A DNA stretch of 20,794 nucleotides. It comes from UBA7396 sp034675265 (GTDB lineage Bacteria; Patescibacteriota; Gracilibacteria; BD1-5; UBA6164). The translations under genes were made by a program, and so were the position numbers. This document shows positions 8,535 through 16,533 of this stretch, in pieces. The first letter of the stretch is position 1. The number at the start of each line of letters is the position of its first letter. The stretch is taken from assembly GCA_034675265.1 (NCBI GenBank), contig JAUCDK010000021.1, forward strand, positions 1 through 20,794, read 5' to 3'. A model generated the notes under the pieces. That model saw nothing but the letters and a program-made list of their open reading frames with translations, was not told the DNA's origin and ran no database searches.

Positions 8535-8780
8535 ATGGCAATAGATTTAGAAACAAAAATAGGAAATGGAAGAAGATTATTAGAAACTTCTGTTGAATGA
8601 ATTTCTTGAGAATGATTACAAAGATTATCATGACAAGTAGAAATTACCAGAGAACTTATAGAATCAAATTTGGGTTTGTATTTAAGAAGAAAAATATCTG
8701 GAAATGTAGTACTCGAAGCTCGTAGAGTAATGGAAGAATTAGAAAATATGCATACAAAAATATTAGAATTACTTAAATAA
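8535..8780 (+). CDS. Small helical hypothetical protein (81 aa)
   Basis: It starts 2 nt after the rsmE stop and ends in UAA. The sequence MAIDLETKIGNGRRLLETSV, then LQRLSGQVEITRELIESN and VMEELENMHTKILELLK, is almost wholly helical with heptad-like spacing, suggesting a small coiled-coil or helical-bundle protein. There are four in-frame UGA codons (two close together near 8599-8616), so standard-code gene finders miss it. No family recognised. Tight spacing between rsmE and the TraX-like gene argues for cotranscription, but not necessarily for a shared function. Confidence 0.8.
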
Positions 8781-8788
8781 AAAAAAAT

Positions 8789-9439
8789 ATGGTTCTACTT
8801 TTAGCTTTTATAACGATGCTTATTGATCATATCGGGATGATATTTTTTCCTTCTGAAGATCTTTTTAGAATTATAGGAAGAGTATCTTTTTCACTTTTTG
8901 CATGGTGAATTGTAAGAGGATATAAAATGACAAAAAATAAACTCAATTACGCAAAAAGAATTTGAATTTTGGCAGCTATATCACAAGTTCCTTTTTTCTT
9001 TATCAATCAAGATGTACTCTTTTTAAACGTTTGTTTTACGCTTCTTTTTGGGTTATTTTCTTTATCAATTATAGAAAATAATAAATTACCATCATATTTG
9101 AAAGTAATAGCAATTTTTGCAATTATTTTCTTATCAGAATATTTTCATTTTGATTATGGAATATATGGAATTTTAAGTGTGATTTTGCTCTATTTTACTT
9201 GGCAGAAAAAAATAATGTCAGTAGTATTTTTTGCTCTTCTGACATTTTTGTGTTATTGAATTGATTATAATACTATGGATATTTATTTTCATTTACAATT
9301 TTATGCTATTTTAGCACCAATTATTCTTTATTTCACACCAATTCAAAAGTATGATTTTAAGATTAATTTTTATTTAAAATATTGATTTTATCCAGGTCAT
9401 TTAATGATTTTATATTTGATATATTTTTTTATATCGTAA
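8789..9439 (+). CDS. TraX-family integral membrane protein (216 aa)
   Basis: Multi-pass membrane protein. The N-terminus MVLLLAFITMLIDHIGMIFF, followed by LFRIIGRVSFSLFAWGIVRG, matches the TraX family hallmark (LIDHIG ... RIIGRLSFPLFAF). About seven hydrophobic segments follow and the C-terminus carries the family-like GFYPGHLMILYLIYFF. TraX of the F plasmid N-acetylates pilin; chromosomal TraX-like proteins are thought to be membrane acyltransferases of mostly unknown substrate. It could modify pilin here, as pilus genes lie in the same window 9 kb away, but that is inference. It starts 8 nt after the previous gene and ends 2 nt from the end of the opposite-strand gene, with no terminator between. 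Confidence 0.85.
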
Positions 9440-9441
9440 GA

Positions 9442-10584
9442 TTATTTTTCTATTTCAAAACTCACTTCTTTTACTTCTTTTTGTAGATGGATTGCTTTTT
9501 TTCCAGAAGAGAAAATCTTTCTAAAAATAAATGCAAATCACATATAAATATCAAACAAAAATGGGAATCTATATTCTCTTTTTTTTGTATATCATACTCC
9601 AAAAAAGACTAAAATAATTAAAAATATTTGATATTGAGCTTGTCCAAGAAGGAATAAAATACTCGATACAATAGTAATTAAAAGTCCATTTATGATATGA
9701 TTTCTATTTTTTGAATACATATCAATCAAGCTAAGAACATTTAAATATGGAATATATGCAATAATTTTATTTAATTTTTCATCTGGAAGTGCCTCAAGAA
9801 TTGTTTTATCTTGTTGTAAAGTTGCATTATAATTTTCTTTTTCTTTTTTAATAAGTTCTTGTAATCCAGTAAAACTTTTATTTCAGAAATAATTTTTTAA
9901 ATATTTTATAAAAGCAAGTACATAAAAATAAATTTCTTCAAGAGTTGGAATTTTTGATACATCAAAAGAAATAATATTTTGTTTTCAAATCAGTAAAATA
10001 GAGTAAAATCAAATAAATATTAAATATCAGAGTAACAGTAAAAATCCAATATTTTCATGACCTTGAGTAAACGTAAAACTGATAATTACAGTAGCAATGA
10101 GATTTATTTTTATATTATTTTCTATGATGGGACTTTTGTAATTATAAAATCTTCATTTCAGTACAAATCCAAGAAATGGAATTAAAGAGAGAATAATGGT
10201 TAAAATTCATTGTTCATTTAAATTAGAATTTTTAATTTGTACAATAGTATCAGTTTTGGTCATAGTTCCAATTTCTTTAATTCAGAAATCATCACCAATA
10301 CTTGCTTTATATGCTCCGTATAAAATCCATCAAAAAAGTCATAAGAATATTATTGAAGCCAAAACATGATTCAGATAAAATCACATAAATGAAATACTTC
10401 AAAGAAATTTATAACTGATAAAGATAATATAATTTATCAACATCATAAAATGAATAAAAAGGGCAGTTTTTGCATGTTTTTTTACAAAAGGATGATTAAG
10501 ATTTTCCTTTTTTGAAGGAAGAAGCAAAAGAGCACTGAGTCCAAAATAAGCACTGATTGCATTATTTATAATTTTTTTATTCAT
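9442..10584 (-). CDS. Multi-pass membrane protein, Tic20/DUF4870-like N-terminus (380 aa)
   Basis: The first ~110 residues resemble the Tic20/DUF4870 family: an early hydrophobic segment (YFGLSALLLLPS), then the soluble signature NHPFVKKHAKTALFIH, two further helices, and ILYGAYKASIG at the membrane edge. More hydrophobic segments follow, including TIILSLIPFLGFVLKG and IFIGFYSILLIGK. A charged, soluble ~120-residue stretch with LQELIKKEKENYNATLQQD sits before two more hydrophobic segments, and the tail is charged (ends FEIEK). A second NHPFVKKHA-like segment is not visible. Function unknown; related bacterial proteins are uncharacterised. It converges with the TraX-like gene with only 2 nt between stops. 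Many UGA glycines lie in the membrane helices. Confidence 0.8.
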
Positions 10585-10624
10585 TTTCTAAATTTTTATT
10601 AGGTGTTTTTAAAATCTTGGATAT

Positions 10625-10653
10625 ATTATACATCAAATATTCTCTAAACACAA
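10625..10653 (-). promoter_or_regulatory. Promoter of the Tic20-like gene
   Basis: Minus strand: TTGTGT (10648-10653), 17-nt spacer, consensus TATAAT (10625-10630). The start lies near 10617, about 33 nt before the ATG. The divergent engB gene must use an overlapping promoter that I could not define well. Confidence 0.5.
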
Positions 10654-10662
10654 ATTTAGTAT

Positions 10663-11244
10663 ATGAAAAATCTAGAAGTTGTCTTTGACAAATCTATTTC
10701 TATTGAGTCAAATAAAGTTTCATTTGATAATAAAAAACAAATCGTTTTTGTTGGAAGATCAAATGTAGGAAAATCTTCACTTATGAATGCAATTTTTCAA
10801 AAAAAAGACTTAGTAAAAACAAGTTCTCTACCAGGGAAAACAAAATTAGCAAATCTTTTTAAAGTGAGTAATAAATTTCATTTTGTAGATTTACCAGGGT
10901 ATGGTTTTGCCAAACTTGGACAAGAACAAAAAGCAAAACTTGATGCTCTTATCAGTTGGTATTTGGAAGAATTCCGTTTAGATATTAAAAAAATTGTAGT
11001 TGTTTTGGACTCTAAACTTGGGCCAACAGAAACAGATATTGATATGTTTAAATTTTTACAAGAATTTCAAGTTCCACTTATTTTTGTACTCAATAAAATA
11101 GATAAATTATCAAATAATGATATTTTTAAATCGGTGAAACATACAGAAGACATTTTCTTCTGACAAAGAGTAGTTGCTGCTTCAGCAAAAAGTAATACTT
11201 GAATTGATGCACTCAGAAAAGAATTAATGGAAAGTTTAAAATAA
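10663..11244 (+). CDS. engB: Ribosome-assembly GTPase EngB/YsxC (193 aa)
   Basis: TRAFAC GTPase needed for 50S subunit assembly. Motifs: G1 GRSNVGKSS (31-39), G2 threonine in LPGKT (Thr60), G3 DLPGYGFAK (76-84), G4 NKID (144-147), G5 SAK (174-176). The family-typical WYLEEF stretch occurs near residue 99. Length is normal (about 195). Only two UGA codons (residues 167 and 180), both near the C-terminus, so standard code yields a 166-aa product missing G5. The P-loop glycines use GGN, unlike those of sbcC and pilB here. Followed by a terminator shared with the convergent gene. Confidence 0.96.
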
Positions 11245-11270
11245 GAGCTTCGAGAGAAGCTTTTATTTTT
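11241..11270. terminator. Intrinsic terminator between engB and the convergent gene
   Basis: An 11-bp stem (11241-11251 / 11256-11266, one G-U) with a GAGA loop, followed by a T-rich run. The A-rich 5' flank makes it usable on the minus strand too. The engB stop (11242-11244) is within the left arm and the minus-gene stop (11270-11272) just beyond the right arm. Confidence 0.75.
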
Positions 11271-11710
11271 TATTTATTTTCAGGAATAGAAATACATTTT
11301 TTATCTCAAATATTTTTTATAAATGCTTTTTTATCCTGAACTCTTTTGAGAGTGATTTTATAATCTCTGTATACCAAATCATATCATAAGAAAATTCACT
11401 TTTCTCCTGTTTGTTCCTCTGGTTTATAAGTTGGAAAGGAACTACCTACACTAAAATTTTTGATTTCAAATAATCTATCTTCTCAAAATATCTTGGTGAG
11501 TTCTTGAGAATATTTGTGAGACAGAACTTTTTTTCACTCATATTCACATATCAGCTCAAAAGCATGTTCAAATTCTCATTTATTTAACAAATTTACAAAC
11601 TCATATTCCATTTGAGAATAGAGCATATTTTGAAGTATTATAGTCATAACTCATGATATCCCTACTAAGAATATAATAAATTTTATATTCAAGTCATTCC
11701 AGTGTATCAT
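11270..11710 (-). CDS. Small membrane-anchored hypothetical protein (146 aa)
   Basis: It begins MIHWNDLNIKFIIFLVGISG with one hydrophobic segment (about residues 9-27), then a soluble part: helices around EFVNLLNKGEFEHAFELICE, and a probable beta region with GIFLGYGLVYRDYKITLKRV. No known family. The ATG (11708-11710) comes only 12 nt after the U-tract of the RNA terminator at 11723-11753, with no room for a separate promoter and no Shine-Dalgarno sequence. Expression would therefore depend on readthrough of that terminator, or on a promoter overlapping the RNA gene. This is why the upstream RNA may be its regulatory leader. Six UGA glycines. Confidence 0.8.
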
Positions 11711-11722
11711 GGGAATTTGGGT

Positions 11723-11753
11723 AAAAAAATAAAGTAATTTTTTCAAATTACTT
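11723..11753 (-). terminator. Terminator of the structured RNA
   Basis: Minus strand AAGUAAUUU (11753-11745), loop GAAA, AAAUUACUU (11740-11732), then a U-rich tail to 11723. Its 5' arm (AGUAAUU) is also complementary to AAUUACU within the pseudoknot 3' strand, allowing an antiterminator. Confidence 0.8.
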
Positions 11754-11897
11754 CTTTTCTTGTTGGCAGCAAAAAGGAGTAATTATCTTAAGTCGCCAAA
11801 CTTATACATCTGTCAATATTCCTAAAGAAGATGAAGTAGATAATTACTCCATAGTATCCTTTAAGAATAGAAAAACACACAGTTGTATAAATTTGGC
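11723..11897 (-). ncRNA. Candidate structured RNA with pseudoknot and terminator (~175 nt)
   Basis: Read on the minus strand. P1: 5' arm 11897-11879 with 3' arm 11813-11795, 19 positions with one G-U and one mismatch. P2, nested: 11869-11859 with 11827-11817, 11 bp with one G-U. The 31-nt apical loop contains GGAGUAAUUAUC (11850-11839), perfectly complementary over 12 nt to GAUAAUUACUCC (11787-11776) just 3' of P1, which makes a pseudoknot. A 9-bp terminator hairpin with GAAA loop (11753-11732) and U-run ends it. In both P1 and P2 the imperfect pair is G-U on this strand but C-A on the other, supporting the minus strand. No open reading frame of note; the only AUG nearby is followed by GAG and UAA. 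It lacks recognisable tmRNA, RNase P, SRP or 6S motifs. It could be a riboswitch/attenuator for the gene at 11270-11710, or an independent small RNA. Confidence 0.75.
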
Positions 11898-11903
11898 AAA
11901 ATA

Positions 11904-11931
11904 AATATATTGTATTTAGAATATTTTGCAA
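11904..11931 (-). promoter_or_regulatory. Promoter of the structured RNA
   Basis: Minus strand TTGCAA (11931-11926), 16-nt spacer, TATATT (11909-11904). Seven bases downstream of the -10 is G11897, the first base of the P1 helix, so promoter and structure predict the same 5' end independently. Confidence 0.65.
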
Positions 11932-11968
11932 GTTTACTAGTATGAATTTACAATTATATGATATTTTT

Positions 11969-12008
11969 TTGACTTTTTTACTTTAAAATATATACTAAAA
12001 ATAGTATA
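11969..12008 (+). promoter_or_regulatory. Nudix promoter with a -10-overlapping inverted repeat
   Basis: TTGACT (11969-11974), 16-nt spacer, TATACT (11991-11996). The -10 is the left half of an inverted repeat TATACT-AAAAAT-AGTATA (11991-12008) that also covers the predicted start near 12003, a possible repressor operator. With such AT-rich DNA, chance is possible. Confidence 0.5.
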
Positions 12009-12025
12009 TAAAACATATTTAGCTT

Positions 12026-12460
12026 ATGAAAACAATCAGAACCTGAGTATACGCAATATTAAAATATAAAGATAATATTGTGGTAATAAAAAAATGAAGA
12101 TGACCTTTTACAGGATTATATGATTTACCTGGATGAAAAATTGAACATGGTGAGAATCATATCGAATCTTTAGAAAGAGAAATTATGGAAGAAGTTTGAC
12201 TTCAAAAATGAGATTTTGTCATTGAAAAATTACGTACAGTTGAAGAAGATTTTATACGACATATTTGGGAATGAGAGCAAAAAGATGAGCATATTATAGC
12301 TATCATTTATGCAGTAAATATTATGAAAAATAGTTTTAATATGGAATATGTTGAACACTCTGGGGATGCAAATGGACTCAAATTAATATCTGTAAATGAT
12401 ACAGAAACTCCCAAAACAAATATTTTAAAAAAAGTTTTAGAAAAAAGTAAAAATATCTAG
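12026..12460 (+). CDS. Nudix hydrolase (144 aa)
   Basis: It contains an exact Nudix box (Gx5Ex7REUxEExGU) at residues 37-59: GKIEHGE, then REIMEEVGL with the Mg-binding glutamates Glu52, Glu55 and Glu56. The surrounding segment TGLYDLPGGKIEHGE is typical of MutT/NUDT small Nudix proteins, which hydrolyse nucleoside diphosphate-linked substrates such as oxidised dNTPs. The exact substrate cannot be told. Length is normal for the family. Several motif-region glycines are UGA (for example in KGRGPFTG and the second Gly of LPGG). Ends in UAG. The adjacent genes are unrelated; a hairpin at 12466-12491 follows. There is a modest AT-rich leader and no Shine-Dalgarno. Confidence 0.93.
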
Positions 12461-12465
12461 AGTCA

Positions 12466-12499
12466 ATATTTTTGCATTTCAGCAAAAATATGTTATAAT
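12466..12499 (+). promoter_or_regulatory. Promoter with extended -10 plus overlapping hairpin, gene at 12535
   Basis: TTGCAT (12472-12477), 16-nt spacer, consensus TATAAT (12494-12499), with TG at 12491-12492. The -35 sits in a 10-bp inverted repeat, ATATTTTTGC (12466-12475) and GCAAAAATAT (12482-12491), which may also terminate the Nudix transcript weakly, although no U-run follows. Confidence 0.75.
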
Positions 12500-12534
12500 A
12501 AAAGAGTATTTATTTCATAACATACTAAAATATT

Positions 12535-13914
12535 ATGAGTAATTTAAATAACCTTTCACCTCAAGAACAAGCGTGTGTTTTAGAAGTACAAAAAGCTCCA
12601 GAAGCCCAAAGACAAAGTACTTTTGAAAAAGCATGTAATGCCATTACAGACAAAACAAGAATTGCACTTTTAGCAGCAACTTTGAGTCTGAGTTCACCAG
12701 CAGGAGCACAAAATCTTCCACATTATGTGATAGATGAAGTATCTCTTACAACACTTCCACAATCAGCACAAATGTTGAAACCAACACTTGCAAATATCTC
12801 AAAACAACAAGCAGCACTCGTTAAATCAGGAGAAATTCAACAACTCTATCCAGTACAAGTACAAGTTGCAGAATGACTTAAAACTCGTGCTGATTTAGAA
12901 TATATCCAAACAGGACTTTCAAGACAAACACCAGCAACTTTTTCTCAATTAACAGGAGGACAAACACAACTCACTTTATCTGGAGATACATCAAACTATG
13001 TTCCAGTAATGCTTGGTGTGCACAGCGTTGGAAAAGGAAAAACTCCAGATGTTTCTTGGAGACAAAAATGGGGAAAAGATAACACTAGATTAAACCTTTC
13101 ACCAGAAGAAGTAAAAGTAGCAACTGATGATGCAACCAGAGAATGAATGAGACTTGCTAAAAAACCAAATGAATGGGTTGAAGCACAAAAAAAAGCAGTT
13201 ATCAGACCAGAAATCCAAAAAGAATACGAAGCACTTTTTAACGCATGATTAGCAGCAATTCCACAAAATCTTCAAACTCAATGACTTCTTTCAAGACTCG
13301 ACCAAGCAAGTAAAGAAATTATGGAATATTTTGCTACTTTCTCACAAAATGAAAAAGTAACTCCAAATGTGGCATACTTTGTAGGAAGTTATGTTTTAAT
13401 GACAGTTCCAAATGCAAAAGTAACCGTTCTTCAAATCGGAAATGTAAAATATGCGTTTGCTTCAGCAGATGACATTAAAAAATCTCCACTTGGAAAAAGC
13501 ACTTATATAAACCAAATCTTACAAATAAACGATGTCGCTTTAAAACAATTTTCTAGCCAAGCAGTTACTGAAGCACAAATACAATCTCTAAAAGAAAAAG
13601 GACAAAAAACAGAGGCTAGAATAGCTCAAAGTGAACAAAGAATTTTAGAGAGTCAGCAAAGAAGTCTTGAAATTAGAAAACAAACAGCAGCTCTTGATTC
13701 AGCAGGTAAACTGAGAGATGAAATATATGAAGCGATAAAAATATTAAATCCAAATGACCAAAAATCAGTAGAAATAATTCAAAATAAACTGATAGAAATG
13801 AAAAAAATACTTCAAGAAATGGATAAAAATACAGATACCTATAAAATATTAGAATGAGCCTATAAACAATCAGTACAAATAGCTCAAACTAAAATTAAAA
13901 ATATATCATTTTAA
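12535..13914 (+). CDS. Hypothetical protein with internal signal-like segment (459 aa)
   Basis: No known family recognised. Residues 1-40 are polar and charged; residues 41-58 (TRIALLAATLSLSSPAGA) have a positive residue, a hydrophobic core and an Ala-x-Ala end, like a signal peptide placed after a 40-residue extension. Residues ~60-345 are mixed and Gln-rich, including TLSGDTSNYVPVMLGVHSVG and a KWGKDNTRLNLSPEE stretch. Residues ~350-395 form a charged helical or coiled-coil region (EAQIQSLKEKGQKTEARIAQ onward). The final ~60 residues are helical. Only about five UGA codons, with most glycines GGA, unlike many neighbours. It has a strong extended -10 promoter and a perfect terminator, so it is likely monocistronic. 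If residues 41-58 do not direct export they form a single hydrophobic helix. An internal ATG at 12535 + 786 is not needed, as the whole frame is continuous. Confidence 0.82.
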
Positions 13915-13937
13915 AACGAACAAAAGTGTTCGTTTTT
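13913..13937 (+). terminator. Intrinsic terminator after the gene at 12535
   Basis: A perfect 10-bp stem AAAACGAACA / TGTTCGTTTT (13913-13922 / 13927-13936) with an AAAG loop and a following T-run. The stop codon (13912-13914) overlaps the base of the left arm. Confidence 0.85.
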
Positions 13938-13966
13938 TTGATTTTTTGAAAAAACTATGGTAGTAT
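13938..13966 (+). promoter_or_regulatory. Promoter with extended -10, gene at 13997
   Basis: TTGATT (13938-13943), 17-nt spacer, TAGTAT (13961-13966) with TG at 13958-13959. It overlaps the T-run of the preceding terminator. Fourth member of the TGn-promoter set. Confidence 0.55.
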
Positions 13967-13996
13967 AAAGATATATTTAAAAATAAAAATACAAAT

Positions 13997-15748
13997 ATGT
14001 CTGAAACTATTGATTTTTGAGATGCATTTGGCGCTCAAGAGGAAACTCTAAACCATAGTGAAAAACAACTTCAAGAACTGAAATCAGCACTTTGAGAAAC
14101 AACACTTTCTCAAAGTGATTTAGATAGTTTGAAATCAAACTACGATGATATTTCAAACCTTTTAAAAAGTGAACATAAATCTGCTCTTGTTGCACAATTA
14201 CAAGAAAATATTCCATTAGATACCGTAAAAATAATAAAAATTATTAATTCTATAAGAGATATAAAAGAAAATAATACTCAGAATAACGAACAAAAACAAG
14301 ATGAGATAGAGGAAGGATATAATGTAGAATTAGAAAAAAAGAAACAGGAAATGCTTAATAGATGAATGGAAATATCTAAAGAAATGGATCTTGAAAATTT
14401 AACAGGATATCAAGAACTCAAATCAGAAGCAGAAAAACAAATTCTCTCTCAAAATCCAGAACTAAAAAACAACCCAGAAGAATTACAAAAATACACCAAT
14501 ACATTTATTTTAACCTATAATCAAGATGCACTTTTTGCACAAAATCCTTGATTACAAGAAAAATTTTGAACACAACTCGAAACCTTTAAAACACAAGTAA
14601 TAGATTCAAAACTCTTTTCATGAATAGAATTAAGTAGAAAATATACTACCATTTCAGAAGCATTTTCAAACAAACCAGGAGTCCTAAAAAGTGAAATTGC
14701 TCAAGCACAAGAACTTCTCAGAGCAGACGGAGCAAAATTAAAAATTGAATGAAATCAAATCATCTCATGAATCCCAGGAAAAAATAATGAAACTCAAATC
14801 ATTACCATCGATGAAAACGGAGTACAAAAAAGTATTTCAAAATACGGATACAAAATAAATGTTCCAAGTATGGTTTCATTTGATGAAAATGCAAAAAGGG
14901 AAATAGGAACACTCAAAGAAACGATTACTCAAAACAACAACACATTACAACAATCAAACGACATATTTTCAAAACTTCCAAAAACACCCGAATTTACCAA
15001 AAACGATATACTGAATCTGCAAACCAATACACATCTTCCAAGAGAATTAGCACTCAATCTTTCAAAATACGATGATATACAAACTGCATTAGAAAAAAGT
15101 AAAAAAGAAAAATGACAATTAGAATCTCAAAATCAAGATACAAACTATGTTGATATGATGATAGAACTCAGTCAAAACCAACTCGCAGAAACACAAAAAC
15201 TCATCGAACAAGAATTTAAAAAACTCTATGAAACAACTCAAAACCTAGGAAAACAAAATCAAGTTTTAAATACCAGACTTCAAAATCTCCTCCAAACAGA
15301 TTTTCAAAATGGATTTTCAAATAAAGAACACCAACAACAAGCAGACAACAAAGCTCGTGAAACTCTCGATTTTCTAAATAATTTATGAATAACCCACATT
15401 AACCAAGATGAACTACAACAAATAATCGACAGAATAAACATACATCCACAAGTATATTGATTATCAAAACCATTTGATTTAAGTGACTGACTTTCAGGAA
15501 GTCCAACAGACGCACTCAAACAAAAAAAGGAATTTTTTAATCTCTTCACAAAAATTTATGAAAAAGCTTGATTTATTCCACCAGTAAACGAAAGCATTAT
15601 TTACGGATTTTCAAAAGATGAAAGACTGAAAAATGACACTATCTTCAAACAAAGATTAGAAGATGCAGGACTTACAAAATGATGATCACTTCAACTCGAA
15701 AGCGTGATGAAAGTATTATCAAAACCAAGCGAAGCAACTGCTTCATAA
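13997..15748 (+). CDS. Large helical hypothetical protein (583 aa)
   Basis: Starts MSETIDFGDAFGAQEETLNH and ends KPSEATAS. It is rich in Gln, Asn, Lys and Glu, with long helical and probable coiled-coil stretches at residues ~15-55, ~80-140, ~295-385 and ~395-450, separated by a mixed segment (~230-290) with GIPGKNNETQIITIDENGV that looks like beta strands. No signal peptide or membrane segment and no catalytic motif that I recognise. There are more than 15 UGA glycines; standard code cuts it into at least five fragments. Own promoter and terminator; the neighbour on the same strand (12535) has the same layout, so the two may act together, but I see no direct homology between them. Possible structural or cytoskeleton-like role, by composition only. 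Confidence 0.82.
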
Positions 15749-15784
15749 CAAAAAAAGAATGAATTTAATCATTCTTTTTTTGTT
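15747..15784. terminator. Bidirectional intrinsic terminator
   Basis: A perfect 16-bp stem (15747-15762 / 15769-15784) with a 6-nt ATTTAA loop and A/T-run arms. It lies between convergent genes whose stops are at 15746-15748 and 15786-15788. Confidence 0.85.
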
Positions 15785-15785
15785 A

Positions 15786-16244
15786 TTATACTCTAATTTT
15801 TGTAATTTTTTCTCTATATTTTAAACATTTTGAAGTAATACATTTTCCAGTTATTCCGGCAAAAAGTGGAAGTAACCCCATAAATCAGATAAGTACATCA
15901 AAATCAAGATTTGCGCTTTCTTCAATACTTCAAGCAATATAGAATAAAGCAATTCAGAATACAACTTGTACAATTCTCATATGTTTTTTCTTGAGAAGAC
16001 AAATATTTGTAAGTCCCATAAACATAGGAATAACTCAAAGAGCAGTCATAACATATTTTGCTATTTGAACTCAAGCATCATCAAGAACTACAGCTCCAAA
16101 TAGATACTCACTGTCAATTCCTTTATTAAGGTAGATAAGATTGTAATACATTACTCCAACATAAAGTAATCAAAAAAGAATTCTTCCTCCTAAAATAGTT
16201 TTATCACTTGGTCTTTTTTGGATAAATTTAATAAGTCACATCAT
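15786..16244 (-). CDS. Small four-helix membrane protein (152 aa)
   Basis: Four hydrophobic segments: about residues 19-35 (GGRILFGLLYVGVMYYN), 60-80 (AKYVMTALGVIPMFMGL), 92-110 (VVFGIALFYIAGS) and 118-136 (LIGFMGLLPLFAGITG). The C-terminus has ITGKCITSKCLKYREK, placing two cysteines five residues apart at a membrane edge, similar in position to the TGWCP-like end of DUF2892/YgaP membrane domains; the match is partial, so I do not assign the family. Several UGA glycines sit in the helices. Two consecutive ATGs (16242-16244, 16239-16241) could both start it; I take the first. Converges on the gene at 13997 across a shared terminator. Function unknown. Confidence 0.8.
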
Positions 16245-16315
16245 ATTTTTACATACAATTAAAAAATAAACTTAAGAATATAGTAAGGAAAAATGAAAAA
16301 AAATCAAAAAATATT

Positions 16316-16342
16316 TTGACAAATCTAATTTTTTTATATAAT
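16316..16342 (+). promoter_or_regulatory. Promoter of tRNA-Gln
   Basis: TTGACA (16316-16321) and TATAAT (16337-16342), both perfect consensus, but with a short 15-nt spacer. Start predicted near 16349, about 12 nt before the tRNA. Confidence 0.7.
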
Positions 16343-16360
16343 TAGCTGGCAATCAAATAT

Positions 16361-16435
16361 TGGGATGTCGCCAAGTGGTAAGGCATCGGACTTTGACTCC
16401 GACATTCGTAGGTTCGATCCCTACCATCCCAGCCA
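16361..16435 (+). tRNA. tRNA-Gln (anticodon UUG)
   Basis: A complete cloverleaf: acceptor UGGGAUG pairs with CAUCCCA; D arm GCC...GGC; anticodon stem UCGGA/UCCGA with loop CUUUGAC, giving anticodon UUG (16393-16395), which reads CAA; T arm GUAGG-UUCGAUC-CCUAC; discriminator G and encoded CCA. The U1-A72 pair and G73 are tRNA-Gln identity features. CAA is by far the commonest Gln codon in these genes. A consensus promoter precedes it; bL21 follows 98 nt downstream and might be cotranscribed. Confidence 0.97.
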
Positions 16436-16462
16436 TAGAATTAAGTGAAATATCGAAGACAT

Positions 16463-16493
16463 AAAAAATAAGAAAATTTGGGTTTTATTTTTT
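16463..16493 (+). terminator. Possible weak terminator after tRNA-Gln
   Basis: AAAAAATAA (16463-16471) pairs with TTATTTTTT (16485-16493) across a 13-nt loop. The stem is all A-T, so it may be weak; the rest of the 98-nt tRNA-bL21 gap is AT-rich and shows no clear -35/-10 pair for rplU. Confidence 0.35.
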
Positions 16494-16533
16494 AAGTTTT
16501 ATAAGCTTAATTTTAATTTTTAAATAATATAAT

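Noticed and set aside
11776..11897. Inverted repeats as a MITE or transposon remnant
   Set aside because: The arms interleave (A-B-A'-B') instead of being terminal, no target duplication is seen, and promoter plus terminator fit an RNA gene.
11723..11897. Known RNAs: tmRNA, RNase P, SRP RNA, 6S
   Set aside because: No tRNA-like T-arm or tag peptide, no RNase P conserved core, no SRP apical motif, and no long single hairpin with central bubble; judged by eye only.
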